A stretch of 64,000 nt of DNA from Candidatus Bathyarchaeota archaeon (GTDB lineage: Archaea; Thermoproteota; Bathyarchaeia; Bathyarchaeales; Bathycorpusculaceae), in assembly GCA_026014585.1 (NCBI GenBank), contig JAOZIA010000013.1, forward strand, positions 34,848-98,847. The letters run 5' to 3'. Shown in pieces: positions 36,318 to 43,616 of the stretch; position 1 is the first letter of the stretch; the number at the start of each line of letters is the position of its first letter. The position numbers and the translations under genes are program-made. The notes beneath the pieces were generated by a model that made no database searches, had not been told where the DNA came from, and saw only the letters and a list, made by a program, of their open reading frames with translations.

Positions 36318-36626
36318 ATGGTTAACGTAACAAGCTATCATATCCTAATATACGGAAGCGAGCAAGGATATCAAACAAACCGAGCCCAAATAGCCCTATA
36401 CAATAATTCCAAAGTAGTAGCCTACGTCAGATTCAATGACCCAGGAATGGTATTTGAAACTGACAGCAACACCAATGGAATCATAAGAATGCACCTACCA
36501 TCCATAATGTTCCAAAGCGTAATTGACATCCTACGCAACGAAAAACCCATAAACGTCTACTTCGCCCAAGGTCGCGGTTTCTTCGGAACTGGCAGCACAG
36601 AAGCAGTAGGCGAAGCAGAAAAGTAA
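36318..36626 (+). CDS. Uncharacterised small protein
   Basis: A 102-residue soluble protein starting at ATG 36318, with GGTGA five bases upstream; TTG 36306 is less likely. It has a compact alpha/beta pattern (YHILIYGSEQGYQ, VVAYVRFNDPGMVF, PINVYFAQGRGFFG) and no cysteine. No family is recognised. It is a single plus-strand gene divergent from the 788-residue protein. A T-rich stretch after the stop may terminate it. Confidence 0.55.
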   Translation: MVNVTSYHILIYGSEQGYQTNRAQIALYNNSKVVAYVRFNDPGMVFETDSNTNGIIRMHLPSIMFQSVIDILRNEKPINVYFAQGRGFFGTGSTEAVGEAEK

Positions 36627-36679
36627 CTTGCCAACTAACACAAACCTACTTTTTCTATTTTTAAATAATTTAAAAAATC

Positions 36680-37909
36680 TTAGGTATTGTTGCAGTATTC
36701 TTCAATCTTTTCTGATGCTCTTTTCGCAAAAGCCACAGCTTCAATGACCGTTCTGGGACCAGTAACAACATCTCCTGCGGCAAATACACCCTCTTGAGAG
36801 GTTTTACCAAATTCATCAGCCTGAATAAGACCCCTCTGAGTAACTTTAGCGTTGCCAACGGTCACTACCTCTGCGCCAGGACCTTGACCAATAGCGATGA
36901 TAACTGAGTCAGCAGGCAAATCAGAACAACACTGAAAATCCTCCTTTAAACACTCAGAGCCATCTTCACCAATGACTTTATCGACTTTGACACATTTTAC
37001 AGAATCATCCATAATACGGACAACTTGGCGGCTATGCAGTAAGTTTACGCCATCAATTATTGCCATTTCCACTTCTGCTTTATCTGCCCTAATTTCTTCC
37101 GCACTTCTATTATTTAGGATAGTAACTTCGGAGTGTTGTTTTCTGATTGCTGTTCTTGCCGCGTCCATGGCAACGTTTCCTGCACCAAGAATAACAACGT
37201 TCTTGCCCAGTTTGTAGGCGTCAGGAGACCGCAAATAGTCAATGGCAAAATGTACATGTCCCAAGGTTTCACCTAAAAGACCAAAACGGTTAGGACGTGT
37301 TGTTCCTGTGCAAATAAAAATAGCATCATAACCGTCTATAAACATGTCTTCAGTGCTGATGTTTGTTCCAATTCGAGTGTTAGGGCGGAATTTAACACCT
37401 AAAGAATCAAGAAGTCTCTTATACACATCCAAGATGCTTTTAGGCAACCTAAACTCTGGAATACCATAACGCAAGGTACCGCCAATATTGTCCATTGCCT
37501 CAAACAAGGTGATAGAGTAGCCTTTTAGAGCCAAAATAATGCTCATTGTTATGCCAGCTGCACCCGCACCCACCACAGCAACTTTTTTACCATTTTTTTC
37601 GATAGTTGGCGGCTGGAAGGTTTCCAAATAAAACCGAGAAATGTACTGCTCTATTTTATAGAATTCAATAGGCTGACCCTTTTTACTTAGGATACAGTGA
37701 CCTTTGCAGTTTTTGTCATGTGGACAAACAATGGAGGTTATAGCGGATAGGGGGTTATTGTTGAAGAGCAGTTCACCTGCTTCCTTTAATTTACCCTCTA
37801 AAAACAAATTCATGACCTGAGGAATAGGCGTTAACACAGGACAGCCCTTGGAACACCCTGGCACTTTACATTTTAAGCATCGTTCAGCTTCTGATTTTAT
37901 GGTTGACAT
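36680..37909 (-). CDS. GltD-like NAD(P)H:acceptor flavoprotein
   Basis: A 409-residue relative of the glutamate synthase small subunit and of NfnB/SudA. The N-terminal iron-sulfur region has CLKCKVPGCSKGCP and later CPHDKNCKGHC. The FAD Rossmann motif is VVGAGAAGITMS (about residue 110) and the NAD(P) motif VILGAGNVAMD (about residue 240). The C-terminal GVFAAGDVVTG is the FAD-closing motif. Without a GltB partner nearby it may shuttle electrons between NAD(P)H and ferredoxin or another enzyme. It starts 20 bp after the STAS gene on the same strand, which is an unusual neighbour. Confidence 0.85.
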   Translation of the reverse strand: MSTIKSEAERCLKCKVPGCSKGCPVLTPIPQVMNLFLEGKLKEAGELLFNNNPLSAITSIVCPHDKNCKGHCILSKKGQPIEFYKIEQYISRFYLETFQPPTIEKNGKKVAVVGAGAAGITMSIILALKGYSITLFEAMDNIGGTLRYGIPEFRLPKSILDVYKRLLDSLGVKFRPNTRIGTNISTEDMFIDGYDAIFICTGTTRPNRFGLLGETLGHVHFAIDYLRSPDAYKLGKNVVILGAGNVAMDAARTAIRKQHSEVTILNNRSAEEIRADKAEVEMAIIDGVNLLHSRQVVRIMDDSVKCVKVDKVIGEDGSECLKEDFQCCSDLPADSVIIAIGQGPGAEVVTVGNAKVTQRGLIQADEFGKTSQEGVFAAGDVVTGPRTVIEAVAFAKRASEKIEEYCNNT

Positions 37910-37929
37910 ATAAACGCTTCCACTTTCGC

Positions 37930-38265
37930 TTAAGATTTCTGTAGACTTTGTAAAGCCTCTTCTTGAGAAGTAAATACCTTTAGAATTTGTGTGAATCCAG
38001 ATATCTCAAACACCTCATACACATAAGGCTTCATGCTGGTAATCAAAAGCTGACCACCCAACTTTTGCAGGCTTTTAGCTGTGGACAGAAGAACCCTCAA
38101 CCCAGCACTTGCAACATAGTCGGTTTGAGAAAAATCGCAGACCATATTTTTTGTTCCTTTCGCGATTTGGTCGCGTAATGCTGTTTCGACATCGTTGGCA
38201 GTGTAGGCGTCAAACCTTGGCACCATAACCGCGATAGCTACGTCCCCTTCTGTCCGAATTTCCAT
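37930..38265 (-). CDS. STAS-domain anti-anti-sigma-like protein (RsbV/SpoIIAA type)
   Basis: About 111 residues covering one STAS domain. The phosphorylatable Ser is in DYVASAGLRVLL. ATG 38265 with GGTGAGG just before it is preferred over ATG 38277. In bacteria, the dephosphorylated STAS protein captures the anti-sigma kinase. Archaea have no sigma factors, so the output partner here must be something else. It is the third gene of the partner-switching operon. Confidence 0.85.
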   Translation of the reverse strand: MEIRTEGDVAIAVMVPRFDAYTANDVETALRDQIAKGTKNMVCDFSQTDYVASAGLRVLLSTAKSLQKLGGQLLITSMKPYVYEVFEISGFTQILKVFTSQEEALQSLQKS

Positions 38266-38288
38266 GTCCTCACCCATTTTTGAGATGT

Positions 38289-38711
38289 TTATTTTTTTAT
38301 ATGCTTGGCTATTATTAATAAATTCATATTATCGCTACGGCGGTACGTGACTTCATCCATAAATTTTTTCATAAAAAAAACACCCAACCCACCCTCTTTT
38401 CGCTCAGTCAAGCCGCTTTGGGTATCAGGCGCTGGCAATGCTATTGGGTCAAAAGCTTCACCCCAATCCATAATTTGCACTACAAATTTTTCTCCTTTTT
38501 CAGTTAGCATGCAATGAACCACGATTTTGCCCGCTTGTTTGTTAGAGTATGAATGTTTGATGATGTTTGTACATGCCTCATCAACGGACAATTTAACCGC
38601 ATAAATATCCTTCACATCATCGATGCCAAAACACCTCATGGTTTCATCGATGAACTCGCCGATAACAGGAAGATTTTTCAGTTCACTTTCCACAGTAAGC
38701 TCTTTTTCCAT
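38289..38711 (-). CDS. Serine kinase/anti-sigma-like ATPase (RsbW type)
   Basis: About 140 residues of the HATPase_c fold. The N-box is VDEACTNIIKHSY, and a G-box-like segment GGLGVFFMKKFMDEV follows. In the classical system this kinase phosphorylates the STAS protein and sequesters a target. ATG 38711 has GGGGG seven bases upstream, inside the end of the phosphatase gene. It is transcribed between the phosphatase and the STAS gene. Confidence 0.87.
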   Translation of the reverse strand: MEKELTVESELKNLPVIGEFIDETMRCFGIDDVKDIYAVKLSVDEACTNIIKHSYSNKQAGKIVVHCMLTEKGEKFVVQIMDWGEAFDPIALPAPDTQSGLTERKEGGLGVFFMKKFMDEVTYRRSDNMNLLIIAKHIKK

Positions 38712-38713
38712 AA

Positions 38714-40309
38714 TCAAGCCCCCTTGATAACAAGCAAAGTTATGTCATCAAACTGTGGCATATCCCCCGCAAACGCCTGTACGCTGGATAAAATCTTCTC
38801 AAGAATCATCTGCGCCGAAAGATGAGCATTTTCCCTAATAATTTCGATGAGCCGTTTTTCTTCAAACATTTCCTGCTTTGAATTAATCGATTCTGTAACG
38901 CCATCTGTGAACATGACAACGATGTCGCCACTTCCGATTTTTACGCTTTTGGATTTATATTCCCAATTCTCCATGGCTCCAAGCACAATCCCTGTAGGGA
39001 GAAGCCTCTCAACTGTCCCATCACGGCTCCGATACACAATGGGCGGGTTATGGCCAGCATTAACATAGGTGAGAGAGCGGTCTTTTTCATTGAGCAATGC
39101 ATAAAAGAGGGTGACAAACATGCCCTTTTTGGAATCCTGAGTGATGGTGTTGTTTGAGCTAGCAATAACTTTTGCAGGGTCATGATGCCACAGCGAATTC
39201 ACGCGAACCACGACCCGTGACAACGCCATAAACAGTGCTGCGGGAACGCCCTTTCCAGAAACATCAGCAACCAAAAGCCCCAACATGCCCTTATCAAGAA
39301 CCATAATCTCATAGGGAATCACATCAAAGAAGTCGCCGCCAACCTCCTTAGCCATGACAGTTCGGGCAGCAATATCCAACCCCGCAATCTGGGGAATCAC
39401 ATCAGGCATGAAACTCTTCTGAATTTCCGCGGCAATTTGGAGTTCAGCATTTGAGCGGGCGAGTCGAGCTTCCATTTCGCGGCGCTCTGTGATGTCGCGG
39501 ATGGTTTCAATTGCACCTATAACTTCTCCAGTAGTTGGGTCATAAAGCGGGGTAGCCTTAGCCCAGAAATAGGCGCCGCCTGCGCGAAAATCAGGTATGA
39601 ACACGTAGGCAACCAAAGTGTCCACATTTCGAGATACGGCAGTATAGTTCTTCTCTAACTCCTCTTGGGGCAAAAATATCAAATCCGCCAGCATCGGACG
39701 ACGTTTCTTGTAAAAAGGAAGCGCATACTCATAATCACCTTTTCCAAGCATAGAGTCAGCAGATATACTGGTCAACAACTCCATCGCGCTATTCCACGCA
39801 ATAACTTTACCGTTCAAATCAATGACAAAGGTGGCATCTGGAAGAAAACTAAGAATATCCGCGAGGCTGCGGCGTGACTGTGCGAGTTCTTCTTCGGCGC
39901 GTTTTTTGTCGGTGATGTCTCGGATTGTCTCTATAGCACCGACGATTTCGCCGTTTGAATCATAAAGTGGGCTTGCTTTAGCCCACAGGTAAGCGCCGCC
40001 AGCTCGAAAGTCTGGGATAAAAATTTCGACAACCAGAGTGTCGCCAATTCGCGTAACGGTGTCATATTTTTTTTCTACCTCAACTTCAGGCATAAAAACT
40101 AGGTCCGCCAATATCGGTCTGCGTTCTTTATAGAAGGGGATAGCGTACTCGTAATTGCCTTTGCCTAAAATGGAGTCCCGAGAAATGCTTGTCAGCATCT
40201 CCATTGCACTGTTCCACATGATAACCTTGCCAGTCAAATCAATAACGAAGGTAGCGTCGGGTAAAAACTCAATTATTGCATCACGATATTTTTTGCCATC
40301 AGCATTCAC
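38714..40309 (-). CDS. PAS-PAS-PP2C phosphatase (RsbU/SpoIIE type)
   Basis: A 531-residue signalling protein: two PAS domains (about 7-135 and 148-270), a short coiled coil, and a PP2C/SpoIIE phosphatase (about 300-531; metal residues in EVGGDFFD, ADVSGKGVPAAL and FTDGVTES). It would dephosphorylate the STAS protein when the PAS domains sense a signal. The two PAS domains are nearly identical repeats (FLPDATFVIDL, IPFYK/LPFYK, VFIPDFRAGGAY), so a recent internal duplication is clear. No transmembrane segment is present, so the signal is cytoplasmic. Confidence 0.9.
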   Translation of the reverse strand: MNADGKKYRDAIIEFLPDATFVIDLTGKVIMWNSAMEMLTSISRDSILGKGNYEYAIPFYKERRPILADLVFMPEVEVEKKYDTVTRIGDTLVVEIFIPDFRAGGAYLWAKASPLYDSNGEIVGAIETIRDITDKKRAEEELAQSRRSLADILSFLPDATFVIDLNGKVIAWNSAMELLTSISADSMLGKGDYEYALPFYKKRRPMLADLIFLPQEELEKNYTAVSRNVDTLVAYVFIPDFRAGGAYFWAKATPLYDPTTGEVIGAIETIRDITERREMEARLARSNAELQIAAEIQKSFMPDVIPQIAGLDIAARTVMAKEVGGDFFDVIPYEIMVLDKGMLGLLVADVSGKGVPAALFMALSRVVVRVNSLWHHDPAKVIASSNNTITQDSKKGMFVTLFYALLNEKDRSLTYVNAGHNPPIVYRSRDGTVERLLPTGIVLGAMENWEYKSKSVKIGSGDIVVMFTDGVTESINSKQEMFEEKRLIEIIRENAHLSAQMILEKILSSVQAFAGDMPQFDDITLLVIKGA

Positions 40310-40486
40310 GTTACTGCACCCCGCAAAATAGGCGAATTAGCCTTAATCAACGGGTTACTATTGCATTCCTTGCATATAATACTTCAAAAAAAACCAAGCA
40401 ATCTACCGTTTTTTGATTCGTAGTTTCGAAGATATATGTTTTTTAGTCTCTTACAACTGCTAATGTATGTACTCTTTTTTTGAAAG

Positions 40487-41539
40487 TTGATTCTTTTGGT
40501 AAAACATCGAAAACGTATTGCCATGTTATCTCCAGTTGCATGGAGAACCCCGCCTAGGATGTATGGAGCTTGGGAGACTGTTGTTAGCAATCTAACAGAA
40601 GGCTTAGCTTCAAATGGTTGGGATGTAACTCTGTTTGCTACAGCTGACTCGCTAACATCAGCGAAATTGTCCTCAGTTATCGCAAGAGGCTATGAAGAAG
40701 ACGCCAGTGTTGACCCTCGGATTGCCAGTTGTCTGCATATTTCAGAAGTTTTTGAACACGCCCAAGAATTCGACCTGATACATAACCACTTTGATTATTT
40801 GCCCCTAATCTGTTCTAAGTTAGTTTCGACTCCTGTTTTAACGACAATTCACGGTTTCTCGTCACCGCAGATACTACCTGTTTATGAAAAATATAGAAAA
40901 AACTACTTTGTTTCTATCAGCGATTCAGATAGAAACCCCAGATTAAATTATTTAGCCACCGTGTATAATGGGATAAATCTTTCAGAATTCAAATATTCCG
41001 ATAATCCAGGAAATGCCTTAGTCGCTTATGGAAGAATTCATCCGGATAAAGGTTTTCACCTTGCAATTAAAGTTGCTAAAAAAGCTAAGCAACGGCTGCT
41101 TATGGCAGGTTTTATTCAGGATAAAGCTTATTTTGAAAAAGAAATTGCACCCCACATCGACGATGACACAGTCAAATATCTGGGAGTTTTGTCCAATCAA
41201 GAACGCAACGAACTGCTACAACAGGCGTATGCGGTTCTTCATTTGAACACCATTCCTGAGCGTTTTGGGCTTGTTATGGTAGAAGCTATGGCTACTGGCG
41301 CTCCAGTGGTGGCTATGGATCTTGGGTCATGCCGAGAAGTAATCGCGGATGGGCAGACTGGTTTTTTGGTTAAAGATATTGACCAAGCGGTTAAAGCCGT
41401 TAAAAAAATGCCTGAAATATCACGAAAAGCCTGCCGCCAAAGAGTGGAAACAAATTTTTCTTCAGAAATCATGGTGAAAAAGTACGAGAAAGTGTACGAA
41501 CAAATTTTTAAATTAGAAAAGAAACGGAGAAATGATTAA
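40487..41539 (+). CDS. Glycosyltransferase family 4 protein
   Basis: About 350 residues with the GT-B fold. The N-terminal block reads IAMLSPVAWRTPPRMYGAWETVVSNL, and the C-terminal donor site has PERFGLVMVEAMATGAPVVAMDLGS, in which the E-x7-E retaining motif is visible. TTG 40487 or TTG 40496 are possible starts; ATG 40523 would remove the first strand. The donor is a nucleotide sugar, and the acceptor is unknown. Its last base is shared with the start of the GH130 gene, so the two are coupled. Confidence 0.85.
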   Translation: MILLVKHRKRIAMLSPVAWRTPPRMYGAWETVVSNLTEGLASNGWDVTLFATADSLTSAKLSSVIARGYEEDASVDPRIASCLHISEVFEHAQEFDLIHNHFDYLPLICSKLVSTPVLTTIHGFSSPQILPVYEKYRKNYFVSISDSDRNPRLNYLATVYNGINLSEFKYSDNPGNALVAYGRIHPDKGFHLAIKVAKKAKQRLLMAGFIQDKAYFEKEIAPHIDDDTVKYLGVLSNQERNELLQQAYAVLHLNTIPERFGLVMVEAMATGAPVVAMDLGSCREVIADGQTGFLVKDIDQAVKAVKKMPEISRKACRQRVETNFSSEIMVKKYEKVYEQIFKLEKKRRND

Positions 41540-42456
41540 TGGAAAAAATAATCACTCGGTTTTCAGGGAACCCTATTTTAACAAAAAAAGATGTTCCTTA
41601 TCCTGTAGCTACAGTGCATAATGCTGCAGTTGTGAAGTATCAAAATGAGTACATTATGGTTTTTCGGTCTCATCGCTTAAACGGTCGCAGCATTTTAGGG
41701 TTAGCCCGTAGCAATGATGGATATCATTTTAAGGTTTCTTCGGAGCCTTTCATGACGCCTTCAGACATTTATGATGAATATGGAGTTGAAGACCCCCGCA
41801 TCACCCGTATAGATGAAAACTATTTGATTAATTACAGCGCCTACTCCCGATATGGAGTCCGCGTTGGATTAGCTAGAACCAAGAATTTTATGGATGTTGA
41901 ACGGTTAGCATACGTATCTCAGCCAGATATGAGAAATGTGGTTTTGTTTCCTGAAAAAATCGGAAAATATTATGTTCGGTTAGATAGACCACATACAGAG
42001 TTAACGGGGTGGTCAATCTGGATCAGTTACTCACAGGACTTAGTTTCGTGGGGGCAATCTAAAATTGTGCTAAAACCTCAAACTTATCATTGGGACTCTA
42101 TGAAGGTAGGACCAGGAGCGCCTCCGATTAAAACTCCAAAGGGCTGGTTGAATATTTTTCACGGTGTTTACGAAACGATGTCTGGAGCAGTTTACCGTTT
42201 AGGGGTTGCATTACATGATTTAGATGACCCCTCAAAAATCATCGGAGTGGGCGACCGCTGGATATTAGAACCAGAGGACCCATGGGAACGCGTAGGATAT
42301 GTCCCTAACGTGGTTTTTTGCTGTGGAGCAATCCCTGAAGAAAACGGTACATTGAAAATCTATTGGGGCGCTGCGGACACTGTTATGTGTGTTGGAACAG
42401 CTAACATTAATGAACTTGTAGAATATTGCCTCCAAGAACCCAGAGACCCATTATAA
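41539..42456 (+). CDS. Glycoside phosphorylase/hydrolase of family GH130
   Basis: A 305-residue five-bladed propeller enzyme of the GH130 (mannoside phosphorylase-like) family. The signature GVEDPRITRID near residue 90, with the catalytic Asp in EDPR, is present, together with NVVLFPEKIGKYYVRLDRP and VGPGAPPIKTPKGWLNIFHGV. Family members reversibly phosphorolyse beta-mannosides or act as beta-mannosidases. With the adjacent GT4 it may manage a mannose-containing storage or surface glycan. It ends 15 bp before the convergent tRNA-Cys. Confidence 0.88.
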   Translation: MEKIITRFSGNPILTKKDVPYPVATVHNAAVVKYQNEYIMVFRSHRLNGRSILGLARSNDGYHFKVSSEPFMTPSDIYDEYGVEDPRITRIDENYLINYSAYSRYGVRVGLARTKNFMDVERLAYVSQPDMRNVVLFPEKIGKYYVRLDRPHTELTGWSIWISYSQDLVSWGQSKIVLKPQTYHWDSMKVGPGAPPIKTPKGWLNIFHGVYETMSGAVYRLGVALHDLDDPSKIIGVGDRWILEPEDPWERVGYVPNVVFCCGAIPEENGTLKIYWGAADTVMCVGTANINELVEYCLQEPRDPL

Positions 42457-42471
42457 TAAATTGTTAATTGT

Positions 42472-42547
42472 TGGAGCTGGGGATGGGAATTGAACCCATA
42501 TAAAGCAGCTCTGCAGGCTACCGCCTCAGCGATTCGGCCACCCCAGC
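42472..42547 (-). tRNA. tRNA-Cys (GCA)
   Basis: A full cloverleaf on the minus strand: acceptor GCTGGGG/CCCCAGC, anticodon stem GTAGC/GCTGC around loop CTGCAGA, T-stem ATGGG/CCCAT. The anticodon GCA, discriminator T (U73) and encoded CCA all fit cysteine. No intron is seen. Confidence 0.95.
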
Positions 42548-42631
42548 GCAATCCGCCCACAAACAAAGGCGGGCATACATAAAAATATTATTGACAAACC
42601 AAGAAGTTTGTCTTGAATCTGGCTTGATAGC

Positions 42632-42994
42632 CTATTTTTTGTATGCTAAACCCGTGAAGAGGGCAACGGTTTTTTCTTGGTTTTTCACGGTGACTTGGTA
42701 GAGCCCCGTAGTTTTGCCGTCACTGACTCGTGTTGCCTCCGCCGTTAAAAGGTCGCCTTCCACGGATGGCTTGAGGTAATTAATGCTAACTTGTAACGCA
42801 ACCGCCACGTTATCGCCGAAGTTGCAGGCATGCGCAAAGGCGTAATCTGCCAGCGAAAAAATTGCGCCTCCGTGTGTGAATCCATGCGCGTTGGTGTGTT
42901 TTTTTGCTATTTTTAGTTGGACTTTGGCGTATCCGTCTTTGGATTCAAGTAGTTGGATTCCTAATTCTTCTGCGAAATGGTCAGTGTCTTTCAT
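42632..42994 (-). CDS. PaaI-family hotdog thioesterase
   Basis: A 120-residue single hotdog domain with the PaaI motif HGGAIFSLADYAFAHACN (residues 41-58), whose Asp is catalytic. It releases free acids from acyl- or aryl-acyl-CoA. Its place beside the phenylacetate-CoA ligase and IorAB suggests aryl-acetyl-CoA as substrate. It is transcribed downstream of IorB with a 30-bp gap, and likely belongs to the same operon. Confidence 0.85.
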   Translation of the reverse strand: MKDTDHFAEELGIQLLESKDGYAKVQLKIAKKHTNAHGFTHGGAIFSLADYAFAHACNFGDNVAVALQVSINYLKPSVEGDLLTAEATRVSDGKTTGLYQVTVKNQEKTVALFTGLAYKK

Positions 42995-43025
42995 GCAATT
43001 TCCTCTATTGATTTGTTGATGGGTG

Positions 43026-43616
43026 TTATTGTTTTATGCTTTCTCTGCCAAGCTCAAAAGCTTGCAGGTTAACGTTGAGGTATTTGGGTTTTAGCCGTGT
43101 TGCCATAGCCGCCTCAAAAGATTCCCGTGAGACTGGCACGTTTGGCAGTGCCGACAACGCACCCAAGAGCACTGTGTTGACTACGAGTATGTTATCCAGT
43201 TGCTGGGCGATGCCGTAACCGTCAACCTTGTGCATGGCGCCTGCTTGGGATTGGATTAGTTGGAGAAGTTCGTCGGGTTTTTTGGGCTTCACACCCGTTG
43301 ATATGCCTGTGGGGGGGATATGTTTCATGTTCACCACAACCGTACCACCCGCTTTAAGCAACGGTAATGTTCGTGCGGTTTCCAAAATTTCAAAACCCAC
43401 AACCGCATCCGCACTACATGCTTCAATGAGTGGGGATTCGACTTTGTCACCGATTCGTGCATAAGCCATAATTGAGCCGCCGCGTTGTGCCATGCCGTGA
43501 ATTTCTGCTTTTGCCACATCAAACCCGTCAAGCATTGCGGCTTCACAGAAAATATCGCTTAACACTACAACGCCCTGTCCGCCAACGCCAGAGAAAACAA
43601 GGTCAAACGTCATCAT
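43026..43616 (-). CDS. iorB: Indolepyruvate:ferredoxin oxidoreductase beta subunit
   Basis: A 196-residue gamma-type domain of 2-oxoacid oxidoreductases. The motif GVGGQGVVVLSDIF at the N-terminus binds CoA-related parts, and RGGSIMAYARIG is typical of IorB. With IorA it converts aryl pyruvates (from Trp, Phe, Tyr) to aryl-acetyl-CoA with ferredoxin reduction. Its first ATG overlaps the IorA stop (ATGATG over TGA). Confidence 0.9.
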   Translation of the reverse strand: MMTFDLVFSGVGGQGVVVLSDIFCEAAMLDGFDVAKAEIHGMAQRGGSIMAYARIGDKVESPLIEACSADAVVGFEILETARTLPLLKAGGTVVVNMKHIPPTGISTGVKPKKPDELLQLIQSQAGAMHKVDGYGIAQQLDNILVVNTVLLGALSALPNVPVSRESFEAAMATRLKPKYLNVNLQAFELGRESIKQ

